Source: CAKRJP01 sp963597615
GTDB lineage: Bacteria; Bacillota; Clostridia; Lachnospirales; Lachnospiraceae
Length of the DNA stretch: 64,000 nt
NCBI GenBank assembly: GCA_963597615.1
Contig: CAVBQS010000016.1
Span: 1 to 64,000, forward strand
Direction of reading: 5' to 3'
Shown here: positions 41,225-50,612 of the stretch, in pieces
Layout: each line of letters begins with the position of its first letter
Numbering within the stretch: the stretch's first letter is position 1
Translations under genes and position numbers: made by a program
Notes under the pieces: generated by a model
Told to the model about the DNA's origin: nothing
Seen by the model: the letters and a program-made list of their open reading frames with translations, nothing else
Databases searched by the model: none

Positions 41225-41992
41225 TTATAACAAATCAATCAGTTCTTTCATGTTCCTGATTACCCCATCTGCTCCGGCCTCTAGAAATTTTTCTCTTACT
41301 TTTAAGAGTAATTCCTCTTTTTCTTTCTGAGAAAGGGCCTCATACTCTTCCTTAGAAAGCCCCATCGCAGAACTTCCCTCAAGCACTCCTATGGTATATA
41401 CTCCGGCATTTTTTCCTTCTTTGATATCCGAAATAGTATCTCCAACCTTCATCACCTGATTCACGCCAGAAATTCCAAGTGCCTGCATATTTTTAAAGAC
41501 CATATATGGGTAGGGTCTCCCAAAACCTTCTACTGCATCGGGACTAAACCATACATCCGGCTCATAACCATTTTCCTTTGCCCTTGAAACAACTATTTCC
41601 ATCATTTTATCTGTATATCCTGTAGTAGAACCAATCTTAATTCCTCTTTTTCTCAATTCCCCCACAGTTTCTTGTACATAGGGCTTTAGCTCGGCGAACT
41701 GATCCAAAATGCCAAGAAGTTTTGCTTCAAAAATATCATATAATTCTTCTACATCTTCTTCTGTCCACTTTCTTTTGTACTTATTTTCCCAAAGATTAGA
41801 AATTCTTTCCATGTTAAGCATAGCACGAATGTGGTCTTTTTTTAGCATTCCCATGGGTTGTCTGACTTCCTCCATGGTGGGTTCAACTCCAAAATGTTTG
41901 AATACTTCTACAAATGCCTGTACCGGTGCCAAGCATCCGTAATCCACAGTTGTTCCTGCCCAGTCAAATATAATCATCTGATATTTTTCCAT
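41225..41992 (-). CDS. phnX: Phosphonoacetaldehyde hydrolase
   Basis: Haloacid-dehalogenase superfamily enzyme that cleaves phosphonoacetaldehyde to acetaldehyde and phosphate. 255 residues. The nucleophile Asp10 is in MIIFDWAGTTVDYG, and the Schiff-base lysine Lys51 in MGMLKKDHIRAML; other HAD motifs are STTGYTDKMM and KVGDTISDIKEG. All intact. It is the last gene of the phosphonate operon, 12 bp after phnW, and ends before a terminator. Confidence 0.96.
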   Translation of the reverse strand: MEKYQMIIFDWAGTTVDYGCLAPVQAFVEVFKHFGVEPTMEEVRQPMGMLKKDHIRAMLNMERISNLWENKYKRKWTEEDVEELYDIFEAKLLGILDQFAELKPYVQETVGELRKRGIKIGSTTGYTDKMMEIVVSRAKENGYEPDVWFSPDAVEGFGRPYPYMVFKNMQALGISGVNQVMKVGDTISDIKEGKNAGVYTIGVLEGSSAMGLSKEEYEALSQKEKEELLLKVREKFLEAGADGVIRNMKELIDLL

Positions 41993-42004
41993 TTACTTTT
42001 GCTC

Positions 42005-43102
42005 CTATTTTGTTTCTTTTTTCAAAAATTCCTTAATCAGTGCTGAAACCTTCAAGATATCCTCTTTGTAGATTTCTCCTATATTTCCGATACGGAAGGT
42101 ATCTGCCTCAGTAACCTTTCCCGGATAAATTGCATACCCGCCTTCTTTAACGTATTCATACATTTCTGCAAAGGAAAAATCTGTATTTTCCGGATAGAAA
42201 AAGGTTGTAATAATGGGTCCTTGGTGGGCACTGTCAATATATGGACGTATTCCAAGCTCCGCCATTTTTTCAATTAAAAGTTGATTATTTTCTCTATATC
42301 TTTTATTTCTGGCTAAAATTCCACCCTCTTGTTCAAGCTCCCTTAATGCCTGCGCAAAAGCAAGTACCACATGGGTCGGTGAGGTAAATCTCCATTTTCC
42401 ATCTTTTTTCATGGTCTCCCACTGGTCATATAAATCCAGAGACAAACTTCTTGCCTTCCCCTTTGAAGCTATCAATTGCTCTTTATTTGCAATAATAAAG
42501 GAGAATCCCGGTACTCCCTGGATGCATTTGTTAGCGCTGCTTATAATAAAATCTATTCCCAGGTCGCCAACTGGAATGTCCACACCACCAAAACTACTCA
42601 TGGCATCAACAATCATAACCCGTCCTTTTTCTTTTACAAGCTTCGCAATGGATTCTATATCATTTAAAATACCGGAAGTAGTCTCACTATGTACCATAGA
42701 TACATGGGTAATCTCTGGATCTTCTTCTAGAAGCATAGCAAGCTTTCTGGCATCTGGAATTTGATCATATTTTTCGCGATAAATGCTATAGTTGATTTTT
42801 GCATGTTCTGCAATATCTGCCATTCTCTCGCCATATGCTCCATTTGCACAGATCAACAACTTTTCATTTTCTCCAATTACACTTGTAAGAACTGACTCTA
42901 CCCCAAAGCTTCCGCTTCCCTGCATCAAAATGGCAGTATAATCTCTTTCCGATACATGGGCAAGCTTCAGAAGTTCTCCACGAATTTCCTGGGTAATTAC
43001 CTTATAATCATCATCCCAGGTACAGTGATCAAATAGCATTTCCTTTTTTACTGTATCGGTAGTGGTAAGGGGTCCCGGTGTCAATAATTTATAGTTTCCC
43101 AT
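42005..43102 (-). CDS. phnW: 2-aminoethylphosphonate:pyruvate transaminase
   Basis: PLP-dependent class-V-type aminotransferase converting 2-aminoethylphosphonate and pyruvate to phosphonoacetaldehyde and alanine. 365 residues. Start MGNYKLLTPGPLTTTDTVKK is characteristic; the PLP lysine is Lys192 in SSANKCIQGVPGFSF, and the preceding VDAMSSFGGVDIP carries the PLP-binding Asp. Together with phnX it degrades AEP as phosphorus, nitrogen and carbon source. 14 bp after the transporter gene. Confidence 0.97.
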   Translation of the reverse strand: MGNYKLLTPGPLTTTDTVKKEMLFDHCTWDDDYKVITQEIRGELLKLAHVSERDYTAILMQGSGSFGVESVLTSVIGENEKLLICANGAYGERMADIAEHAKINYSIYREKYDQIPDARKLAMLLEEDPEITHVSMVHSETTSGILNDIESIAKLVKEKGRVMIVDAMSSFGGVDIPVGDLGIDFIISSANKCIQGVPGFSFIIANKEQLIASKGKARSLSLDLYDQWETMKKDGKWRFTSPTHVVLAFAQALRELEQEGGILARNKRYRENNQLLIEKMAELGIRPYIDSAHQGPIITTFFYPENTDFSFAEMYEYVKEGGYAIYPGKVTEADTFRIGNIGEIYKEDILKVSALIKEFLKKETK

Positions 43103-43116
43103 TATTTTTTCCCTTT

Positions 43117-45762
43117 CTATTCAGGTTTACATTCTTCTGATAATTCCTGATGCTTTTTCAAAAGATCTACTGTTAATTTCTCTGGGAAGGTCTTAGGATT
43201 TCCAGATTTTTCTGCCTCATCTACAGACTCTCCCTCATACAATGGAATTGGGTAATTAGCTAAAAGATCTTCTCTTCCGTTCTTAATAATGCACTCTGCC
43301 ATCTCCATTGCTTTCTCGTTAGTCTTATCAGCTTTATCAACAACTGCTACTGACTCTGTTAATGTGAAATTTCCTTCTTTGGGATCCACATAATCAATTG
43401 GAAGTCCAGCCTCCTTATCTGCAACTGCCTGCTGTCTAAGGCCAAAACCGATGGCCACCTCTCCTGCACGAACCAATTTCAGCGGGCCAGAACCGGACTC
43501 TTCAATGTGATCTCCTGCATTTACATAAATATCTTTTAATATATCTTTGGCTCCATCTTCCCCATATTCAGAGATCAGGCCCTGAATCAAAAGCCATGCT
43601 GTAGAAGATGAAGAAATATCTGTAACAGCAATCTGTCCTTTGTATTCACTCTTTGCCAGATCCTTTAGAGAGGTAGGCATGTCGAGATTATTTTCTTCCA
43701 TTAACTCCGTGTTTACGATAATGGTTCCTTCCTGCGCAGTAATGGGTGTACAGTAAGACGGATATTCCTCCAAAGTATTGGTATCAAAGGTCAAGTCCTT
43801 AAACATTTTCTGCGAATCCTGTGCACTTTCCACATAGAAGGTACTCATAGTTACAAGGTCAGCTTCAATATTAGATCCTTCTGCCAAAAGTTTTCCTCCC
43901 AGCTCAGAAGTTCCAAAAGTTTGGAAAATATACTGATCTTTGTAACCATTTTCGTCTAAGGCTGTTTTCATTGCCTCAACAGCTTCGTCGTCTGCGTTAG
44001 AATAGATGACAACCTTCTCATCACTGCTAGTTTTTGCTCCACATCCACCAAGTGTAATTAAGGAAAGGGCCATCACTCCTGTCATAGCTGCCATGACTGC
44101 ACGTTTTAATCCATTGTTCTTTTTCATAAGTCTGTTCTCCTTTTGTATTGTTTTTTTATTTGCTAAAAGTTGAAATATCACTTTTACCAGTAAATTCGTT
44201 CCCAAAATCAAGAGGGAAAGTACAAAAACTTCATTAAATTTGTTGTAATACTGTAATTCTTTTATCTTGGTAGTAATTACCATAGTTCTGGCTCCTGCAA
44301 TAAAGATAACTGCACTGACAGTCACCATACCATTGATAAAATAATAGCTAAAGACCTCCATAATGGTTGAAATGGCATTAGGGGTCACGACACGAATAAT
44401 CGTCTTAATCCAGTTATCCCCCATCAACATGGCTGTGGTCTCCCAGGATGCATTCATTTTAGAAAGAGAGCTTTTCATCATTAGGTAAGGTGTTGAAAAG
44501 AAGTGAATTATATTGCAAATAATAAGGATTGCAAATGTACTTTGTAATCCAGTTCCTGAAAAGCAAAATAAAAATGCCAGGCCCAGTACCATTCCGGGGA
44601 TTGTATTTGTTACCAAAGAAATCCCTTCTATTACCTGTTTTAATTTTTCGCTTACCTTGCTTCTAGCAACTACAATTGCTGCTCCGTAAGAAATTAGAGT
44701 TCCTATAAACGCCGTCATAAATGCAACGAAAAGTGAATTTTTATATACGCCAAACAATCCCCCGTCAGTAAACACTGCCTTGATGTGATCTAAGGAAAAG
44801 TCCAAACTGTAAGGCCAGTCCTTTACAAAAGGAATTAGGAATATAACTGCAAAAATCGATAAAGTACAAAGACAGACCAGAATACTAACCAATCCGCAGA
44901 TTAAATCTCGCACTTTATTTTCCCGGATATCCATGCTGGAAATCTTGTTATAGCGAATGTTATATCTTTCCAGATAACGCAGAATCAGAATGCTTACAAT
45001 AGATGGAAGCAGCATCATCATGGCCACAACGCTTCCTCTATTGAAATCCGGCAGACTTCCAAGCATCTGTGTATACAGCACACTTGCGATCACTTCATAT
45101 TTTCCACCTACGGACGCAGGAATTCCAAAATCTGTAAAGCAGAGGAAAAATGCCTGGATAAAGGATGCTGCCAGGGTTCCCATTAGCGGTCGAAAGATGG
45201 TCATCATAAAGCTAGCAAATGCATGATCTCCCATTAGTCTAGACACCACCATAAATTTCTTATCGATATAATCCATGGTATTGTTAATCAACATAAAGGA
45301 AATCGGAAGGGTATAAATTACATAGCCAAGAAGCAGACCATTGAACCCATAAATTTCAAACAGCTGATGGCCAAACAATCGGGTAAGTAGTCCCTGTTTT
45401 CCAAAAGAATAAATAATTGCAAATCCATAAGTCAGGGTTGGAAGCAACATGGGAAGATTTGCCACAGCACGGATGCATTTTTTTAGAAGGCTAGGCACCT
45501 TGCTATAATGAATCGTATATGCCAGAAAAAAAGATATTCCGGTTGTTAAAATCGCACTAGCTCCCGCCACTTTAAAACTATTTCCAAGAGCTTTTAAAAA
45601 TCCTTTTCCAGTCAATACGGAATAATAATATTCAAAGCTAACTCCATCTGTTCCCAAAAAAGATTTGGCCAAAAGTCTTGCAACTGGATAGATTAAAAAG
45701 ATTGCAAATACAAGCACAATCAATAAAAAAATCACTTTAATCTCTCTGTTTTTTATCTTCAT
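43117..45762 (-). CDS. AEP-type ABC transporter: permease fused in frame to substrate-binding lipoprotein
   Basis: 881 residues in one reading. Residues 1-545 are a double-module permease (about 12 helices, two BPD blocks: SRLMGDHAFASFMMTIFRPL and AMLMGDNWIKTIIRVVTP). Residues 546-881 are a complete substrate-binding lipoprotein: MKKNNGLKRAVMAAM, lipobox LGGCGA, then KVVIYSNADDEAVEAM, similar to iron/phosphonate type binding proteins. The binding protein has its own AAAGGAG 9 bp before an in-frame ATG at 44127, so it can be translated separately. A run of seven T (44151-44157) lies at the junction: with six, the permease would end in TGA overlapping that ATG. Substrate is probably 2-aminoethylphosphonate, from the operon. 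Confidence 0.85.
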   Translation of the reverse strand: MKIKNREIKVIFLLIVLVFAIFLIYPVARLLAKSFLGTDGVSFEYYYSVLTGKGFLKALGNSFKVAGASAILTTGISFFLAYTIHYSKVPSLLKKCIRAVANLPMLLPTLTYGFAIIYSFGKQGLLTRLFGHQLFEIYGFNGLLLGYVIYTLPISFMLINNTMDYIDKKFMVVSRLMGDHAFASFMMTIFRPLMGTLAASFIQAFFLCFTDFGIPASVGGKYEVIASVLYTQMLGSLPDFNRGSVVAMMMLLPSIVSILILRYLERYNIRYNKISSMDIRENKVRDLICGLVSILVCLCTLSIFAVIFLIPFVKDWPYSLDFSLDHIKAVFTDGGLFGVYKNSLFVAFMTAFIGTLISYGAAIVVARSKVSEKLKQVIEGISLVTNTIPGMVLGLAFLFCFSGTGLQSTFAILIICNIIHFFSTPYLMMKSSLSKMNASWETTAMLMGDNWIKTIIRVVTPNAISTIMEVFSYYFINGMVTVSAVIFIAGARTMVITTKIKELQYYNKFNEVFVLSLLILGTNLLVKVIFQLLANKKTIQKENRLMKKNNGLKRAVMAAMTGVMALSLITLGGCGAKTSSDEKVVIYSNADDEAVEAMKTALDENGYKDQYIFQTFGTSELGGKLLAEGSNIEADLVTMSTFYVESAQDSQKMFKDLTFDTNTLEEYPSYCTPITAQEGTIIVNTELMEENNLDMPTSLKDLAKSEYKGQIAVTDISSSSTAWLLIQGLISEYGEDGAKDILKDIYVNAGDHIEESGSGPLKLVRAGEVAIGFGLRQQAVADKEAGLPIDYVDPKEGNFTLTESVAVVDKADKTNEKAMEMAECIIKNGREDLLANYPIPLYEGESVDEAEKSGNPKTFPEKLTVDLLKKHQELSEECKPE
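44125..44157 (-). promoter_or_regulatory. Internal ribosome site and slippage-prone run at the permease/binding-protein junction
   Basis: On the minus strand seven A are followed by CAATAC and AAAGGAG, then ATG at 44127. Loss of one A would create an ATGA stop/start overlap. This marks the natural gene boundary, whatever the status of the fusion. Confidence 0.8.
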
Positions 45763-45771
45763 ATTGGCTCC

Positions 45772-46566
45772 TTACGCACTGTAGATTGGATTTGCAGACA
45801 TTTTTGCTCTCCCAAATGCATCTGATACCGCAAACAAAGAGTAGATATTGTTCTTCTTTATTTCCAACTGACGGAGAATAAATTCCTTTACGAACTCATT
45901 TTCCGGAGTCTTCACAATTTCTTCCGGCTTTCCATACTGAGATATGCTTCCGTCATTGATAATCATGACGTGATCGGACAGGGTCAAAGCCTCCTCCGGA
46001 TCATGGGTTACGATAATTGTAGTCAAATGAAATTCCTTAGCGATTGTCTTAATCTTTTCCTTAATAGATTCTTTGATCACTCCATCAAGAGCGCTAAGGG
46101 GTTCATCCAAAAGAAGGATTTTGGGCTTCATAACCAAGGTTCTTGCAAGTGCCACTCTCTGTTTTTGCCCACCTGACAACTGGTGAATTTTCTTATTTAG
46201 ATGATTTTCTAATCCCAGAAGGTGGATCAAATCCTCGACTTCTTCTTTCGTAGAAATATTCGGATTATTGCGCAGTCCATATACAACATTTTTATATACA
46301 GACAAATTCGGGAACAATGCATAATCTTGGAATACTATATTAAATCCTCTTTTTTCCATGGGAACATCAGTAATGTCTTCATTATCAAAAAAGATTTTTC
46401 CCTGATCTACATCCGTAAGCCCAAGAATCAGATTAAGAAGTGTAGTCTTTCCACACCCAGACGGCCCTAAAATAGAAACAATCTCACCATCCTCAATGTT
46501 TAAATTGATATCCTTTAAAATTGTTGTGCCGTCGTATGTTTTCTTTACATGTTCTAACTTTAACAT
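45772..46566 (-). CDS. ABC transporter ATP-binding protein (AEP uptake)
   Basis: 264 residues. Walker A GPSGCGKTTLLNLI, signature LSGGQKQRVALAR, Walker B KILLLDEPLSALD, H-loop VTHDPEEALTLSDH. Resembles PhnT/FbpC-type importer ATPases; a short C-terminal extension follows. It starts the phosphonate operon and ends 9 bp before the permease. Upstream are a candidate GTAG-N4-CTAC element and the terminator of rpiR, so the operon likely has its own promoter. Confidence 0.93.
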   Translation of the reverse strand: MLKLEHVKKTYDGTTILKDINLNIEDGEIVSILGPSGCGKTTLLNLILGLTDVDQGKIFFDNEDITDVPMEKRGFNIVFQDYALFPNLSVYKNVVYGLRNNPNISTKEEVEDLIHLLGLENHLNKKIHQLSGGQKQRVALARTLVMKPKILLLDEPLSALDGVIKESIKEKIKTIAKEFHLTTIIVTHDPEEALTLSDHVMIINDGSISQYGKPEEIVKTPENEFVKEFILRQLEIKKNNIYSLFAVSDAFGRAKMSANPIYSA

Positions 46567-46595
46567 TTAGATTTTCCTTTCCAATTTGTTTCGCT

Positions 46596-46607
46596 GTAGC
46601 AAACTAC
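46596..46607. promoter_or_regulatory. Candidate RpiR-type operator before the phosphonate operon
   Basis: GTAG-CAAA-CTAC is a short palindrome 30 bp upstream of the ATPase start. It resembles GTAG-N5-CTAC elements upstream of rpiR, but with a 4-base spacer, so the match is weaker. Confidence 0.4.
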
Positions 46608-46690
46608 GCCTCAAAGTTTATCCATTCGATTCAGCAAAAACAATCAAATCACTTTTAGGATTTTGTAACAAAAATGTAAATTTATACATC

Positions 46691-46738
46691 AAAAAACAGG
46701 AACCTGAATCTGTAGTTTTTCTACATTTCAGGCTCCTG
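46691..46738 (-). terminator. Terminator of rpiR, containing a GTAG-N5-CTAC element
   Basis: On the minus strand CAGGAGCCTGAAATGTAG pairs with CTACAGATTCAGGTTCCTG (two mismatches) and is followed by TTTTTT. The loop region contains GTAGAAAAACTAC (46712-46724), the same palindrome type as at 47724 and 47758, so the site may also act as an operator for the downstream operon. Confidence 0.8.
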
Positions 46739-46780
46739 CTTTCTTTCTATTTCTCTTCTGTATTCGCTTCTATATCTCTT

Positions 46781-47665
46781 CTATTTTTCTTCTTTGTATG
46801 CTTTATTTCGGATAATCCTGCTATTCTCATCCAGCCGGTCCGTGCATTTCTCATAGTTATTTGCAATAAGGCCCATATAGATCATATCATTTAAAACCAT
46901 CTGAGTTGTTCTTGAAAAAATGGAATCCCCATACATCCACTGTTCCTGAGAACAGCACAGTACTAGGTCACTCCACTTACTAATCTTAGACTCCTTAAAA
47001 TTAGTAATGCAAATGGTCTTGGCTCCTGCTTTTTTTGCGGTTTTCATAACATCCACCGTATCTTTTGACTGTCCGGAATAGGAAATTCCAATCATCACAT
47101 CCTCTTTTGTAAGTGCTGCCGCTGCAATTTGCTGGACATAATAATCTTCATCGTATCTGCAATCATAGCCTAGATACAGAAGCTTAATCATCAAATCCTT
47201 TGCCGTGGCCGAAGAATTTTCTACACAACACAGCATAACCTTTCTCGCCCCGGCAATCATGCGAATAGTCTTTTCAAACTCTTCACCTGAAATACTTTTC
47301 AGCATATCTTCAATTGATTTTACCGAGGTTGCCACTACCTTTGCCGGAATAATCTTCAAATGATCCGAAGGCTTTAAAGAATAGCCATGCATAGCATATT
47401 GTTCTTCCCCATCCTGTAAGGGCTTGCTGATATTTTCCTCCATCAGACGATATTTAAAATCTTTAAAATTCTCATAGCCCAATGCTTTTACAAAGCGCAT
47501 GACTGTAGGTTGGCTTACCCCACTTCTTTTTGCCAGTTCTTCTATTGTAATCTTGTGGCATGTATTCTCATGGGTCAAAACATAATCTGCCACCCGCTGC
47601 TCAGATTTACGCAAAGAAGCATATGTACTCCGAATTCGGTAAGCTGTAGATTCCTTCGTCACCAT
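46781..47665 (-). CDS. RpiR/MurR family transcriptional regulator
   Basis: 294 residues: N-terminal HTH_6 domain (LRKSEQRVADYVLTHENTCH, then ITIEELAKRSGVSQPTVMRF) and C-terminal SIS domain (from about residue 120, with ISYSGQSKDTVDVMKTAKKA). SIS domains bind phosphosugars; here, next to phosphonate genes, a phosphorylated small molecule is a reasonable ligand, by inference. It lies upstream of the phosphonate operon in the same direction. Two palindromes lie in its own promoter region, so autoregulation is likely. Confidence 0.92.
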   Translation of the reverse strand: MVTKESTAYRIRSTYASLRKSEQRVADYVLTHENTCHKITIEELAKRSGVSQPTVMRFVKALGYENFKDFKYRLMEENISKPLQDGEEQYAMHGYSLKPSDHLKIIPAKVVATSVKSIEDMLKSISGEEFEKTIRMIAGARKVMLCCVENSSATAKDLMIKLLYLGYDCRYDEDYYVQQIAAAALTKEDVMIGISYSGQSKDTVDVMKTAKKAGAKTICITNFKESKISKWSDLVLCCSQEQWMYGDSIFSRTTQMVLNDMIYMGLIANNYEKCTDRLDENSRIIRNKAYKEEK

Positions 47666-47723
47666 ATTCTATCTCCATTCTCAGCATTCTATGTAGGCTT
47701 GCTAGGTAACATGCTATCGAGAT

Positions 47724-47770
47724 GTAGCATTTCTACAAATGTATCCAAGAAGCTTTTGTAGAAATACTAC
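47724..47770. promoter_or_regulatory. Two candidate RpiR operators
   Basis: GTAG-CATTT-CTAC at 47724-47736 and GTAG-AAATA-CTAC at 47758-47770, centres 34 bp apart. Both fit GTAG-N5-CTAC, and each extends to TTTGTAGAAATRCTAC when read in opposite orientation. They lie 60-105 bp upstream of the rpiR start codon. Confidence 0.65.
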
Positions 47771-47815
47771 CAATCTCACACTTTTTATTCTACACAAATT
47801 CTGGCAGAGCCTATG

Positions 47816-48763
47816 TTAAAATTCTGTAAAACCTTCTCCTCTAATCACTACAATATCATTCATCCTAAGCATAGTATCCTTCTGTGGTAAGATAGAAAGA
47901 TCATCTCTTAAGATCAGAAAAATTTTAATCTGGTCCATTTTCTCCATCTCTTCCACTGTCTTTTCCGCATATCTGTGGTCGATAAATATCTCTGCAATTT
48001 CCTTGATATCCTCTTCCCTGATATTCATAATACTGCTTTTCCTCTGATACTGTTCCACAAAACCGGCGCTGATAATACCAGTTGGAATAGCTACTGCACC
48101 AACTCCAAGGTAAGCAATACAGATTGCCATCACCCGCCCAAGGGTTGTTACAGGATAAATATCCCCGTAACCTACCGTCAAAAGGGTCGACATACTCCAC
48201 CAAATTCCACTAAATGCATTCTTAAAAATTTCTGGCTGTGCCTCATGTTCAACGCTATACATACAAAGGCTGCTGGCCAGCATTAAAATCATCACAATAA
48301 AGACAGAAGAAATGATTTGGTTTCTTTTTTCATACAAAACTGTGGTGATAACATTAAAAGAGTCATACTTGGCATTCAACCGGAACAGGTGAAAAATACG
48401 TGCCACCCGAAGCATCCGAAAAATCACAAAACCTGACAAGAAAAAGACTGGTACAATGGTCAGAAAATCAACCACTCCGTCAAAGGATAATAAAAAGCGC
48501 AACCTTGCCTGCCCTTTATTAAGGTTCGGATACAGATCATCTGCTGTCCAGATTCGCAGCAAATATTCCACACAAAAGATAAAAAGGGACAGATATTCCA
48601 CCATTTTAAAGATAGGAAACAGGTCCCTTAAAGCTTCAAAGGTCTGCAAAAAGGTCACTAGAATATTAGATAAAATTGTAATCGTAATAAAAATGTCAAA
48701 AGCCCTGCTAACTCGGTTACTCTTATCTCCAATTTGGATAATATTAAATATTTTCTCTTTCAT
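47816..48763 (-). CDS. Voltage-gated-like potassium channel
   Basis: 315-residue ion-transport protein with six membrane segments: S1-S4 (about 20-130, with an S4-like arginine series in FRMLRVARIFHLFRL), S5, pore with the potassium filter TVGYGD (residues 196-201), and S6. The C-terminal 70 residues (EEDIKEIAEIFIDHRYAEKT then KDTMLRMNDIVVIRGEG) look like a short soluble regulatory tail related to RCK/TrkA-C, though a full RCK domain is absent. Six bp after the UPF0597 remnant. Likely conducts K+; regulation unclear. Confidence 0.9.
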   Translation of the reverse strand: MKEKIFNIIQIGDKSNRVSRAFDIFITITILSNILVTFLQTFEALRDLFPIFKMVEYLSLFIFCVEYLLRIWTADDLYPNLNKGQARLRFLLSFDGVVDFLTIVPVFFLSGFVIFRMLRVARIFHLFRLNAKYDSFNVITTVLYEKRNQIISSVFIVMILMLASSLCMYSVEHEAQPEIFKNAFSGIWWSMSTLLTVGYGDIYPVTTLGRVMAICIAYLGVGAVAIPTGIISAGFVEQYQRKSSIMNIREEDIKEIAEIFIDHRYAEKTVEEMEKMDQIKIFLILRDDLSILPQKDTMLRMNDIVVIRGEGFTEF

Positions 48764-48769
48764 TTATCT

Positions 48770-48976
48770 TTAGCACTCCGTCATCATACGGATAATCTCC
48801 GTCAGATAAGTATGCAATCCCCGTCCCAGCTCCCTGTTGGCATTTCCTGCAATAATACCGGTAGTAACTGCTGCCGCATAGGCCAGGGCGATTGGTTCCG
48901 TACACCCCATTGCCGGAATCAGTTCTTCTCGCAAAATCTGGACATAAGCTTGATACTTTATATCATTTTTCTCCAT
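48770..48976 (-). pseudogene. L-cysteine desulfidase/UPF0597 family gene with internal deletion
   Basis: 68 codons. Residues 1-38 match the N-terminus of the UPF0597/YhaM family: QILREELIPAMGCTEPIALA followed by YAAA. The family is about 430 residues. The rest, ending TEIIRMMTEC, looks like the extreme C-terminus. Most of the protein, including the Cys ligands of the cluster, is gone, so a large internal deletion is the simplest explanation. No function expected. Confidence 0.75.
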
Positions 48977-49338
48977 GATATAGTCCCCCCAATGTTTATT
49001 TTAAATATAGGTACCCTTACTATAACATGTACGAGAAAAAAGGTCATCAGCTTACAATATTTCACAACATTTTCTTTTTCAAAAATTCCATCATAAACTT
49101 CTCATATTCCAGATTGTTTTCCGATTATTTTGCAAATTCCTCTCTGCATATGCAGCTATCTTGTCACTTATAGTTACTGTAGTCTATTATTGTCTGTTTT
49201 CTACTATACGTAAAGAATTTTTTCTGCGTAGGACTGGGCAAGATCCTACTGTCACTTTCTCTCAGGTATGCTATACTACATTTTGCAAGTCAATTGATCA
49301 TTATATTATTGTTATATTTATACGAAAGGAAGTAATTT
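48977..49338. other. Intergenic region before the M20 amidohydrolase
   Basis: About 360 AT-rich bp. It contains an inverted repeat GTAGGA-N10-TCCTAC (49228-49249) and, near 49305, the plausible -10 TATATT about 25 bp upstream of the start codon. No gene or RNA was recognised. Confidence 0.5.
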
Positions 49339-50589
49339 ATGAATCTAATTAACAACTGGCTTACTGCTAATAAAGAAGAACTAATTCATATTGCCAGTGA
49401 CATTTTCTGCCATCCGGAGATTGCTTATGAAGAAACCTATTCTTCTAAAAGACTGGCAGAATTTTTAGAAGACCAGGGGTTTTCGGTAACCTGGAAGACA
49501 GCCGGAATCGATACTGCTTTTACTGCTGTCTGGGGTTCTGGAAAACCCATGCTTGGATTTTTAGCTGAATACGATGCATTACCGGAAATTGGTCACGCCT
49601 GCGGACATAATCTTCTTGGAACTGCAGTCTGCGCTGCCGCCTGCGCCCTTAAAGAAGATATGGCCGCTTCCGGTACACCGGGCACCATTCTGGTATATGG
49701 TTGCCCTGCAGAAGAGATTATGTCTGGGAAGATTGTTATGAATGATGCCGGAGTCTTTGATGATTTGGATGTAGGAGTTATGTGGCATCCCTTTGACCGC
49801 AACCGAATCAGCAATGATATTTGGCAGTCACAGGATATTAAAAATTATACCTTCCATGGCATCAGCGCCCACGCTGCCAAGTCCCCGGAAGATGGGCGCA
49901 GCGCTCTTGATGCCGCAGAACTAATGAATGTGGGAGTCAATTACCTTAGAGAACATGTATCAGACGATGTCCGTATGCATTATGCCTATTTACCCAATGG
50001 TATTCCAGCCAATGTAGTCCCCGACCTTGCAAAAACCAACTACTTTATCCGCTCTTCCAAGCGGTCCCGCACAGAAGATGCCAGTCGCAGGGTAGATGAC
50101 TGTGCCAAAGGAGCTGCACTAATGACAGGCACGACTGTAGATATTGAACTGGTTAAAAGCTGTAAAGAAATGAAGGTCAATCGGGTGCTGGCAGAACTTT
50201 ATTATGACGCCATGACACGTATCCCCGTGCCAGAATACACCCCAAAAGAACTTGCATTTGCAGCTGACATCAGCAAAGAAGCAGGCTTTGAAAATCACGG
50301 AGTTTACTTTTCCGGTCTGGAACCCTTAGAAGATGCCCCAGTGCCAATCTCCATCGGTACAGACGCTTCCCAGGTCAGCCATACCGTTCCACTGATTACG
50401 ATCAGTGCCACCACCATGTGCAAGGGCACCCCTCTTCACCACTGGGCAGCCGCCAAGCAGGCTGGCATGAGTATCGGGCACAAGGGTATGCTCTACGCTA
50501 CCAGATGCATGGCAGAAGGTACCAAACTTCTGATAGAGACGCCAGGGGCGCTTGAAAAAGTCTGGGAATGGCATAAGACACATGATTAA
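49339..50589 (+). CDS. M20 family amidohydrolase (AbgB-like)
   Basis: 416-residue metallo-amidohydrolase. The metal-binding region GHACGHNLLG and the acidic residues in GCPAEEIMSGK match aminoacylase/aminobenzoyl-glutamate hydrolase AbgB. Later YFSGLEPLEDAPVP and GTDASQVSHTVPLI (second metal site) are intact. Ribosome site AAGGAAG. The substrate is probably an N-acyl or p-aminobenzoyl amino acid, but family members vary. No transporter neighbours. Confidence 0.92.
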   Translation: MNLINNWLTANKEELIHIASDIFCHPEIAYEETYSSKRLAEFLEDQGFSVTWKTAGIDTAFTAVWGSGKPMLGFLAEYDALPEIGHACGHNLLGTAVCAAACALKEDMAASGTPGTILVYGCPAEEIMSGKIVMNDAGVFDDLDVGVMWHPFDRNRISNDIWQSQDIKNYTFHGISAHAAKSPEDGRSALDAAELMNVGVNYLREHVSDDVRMHYAYLPNGIPANVVPDLAKTNYFIRSSKRSRTEDASRRVDDCAKGAALMTGTTVDIELVKSCKEMKVNRVLAELYYDAMTRIPVPEYTPKELAFAADISKEAGFENHGVYFSGLEPLEDAPVPISIGTDASQVSHTVPLITISATTMCKGTPLHHWAAAKQAGMSIGHKGMLYATRCMAEGTKLLIETPGALEKVWEWHKTHD

Positions 50590-50612
50590 TCAATTCATCG
50601 ATAGAGCAAGAA

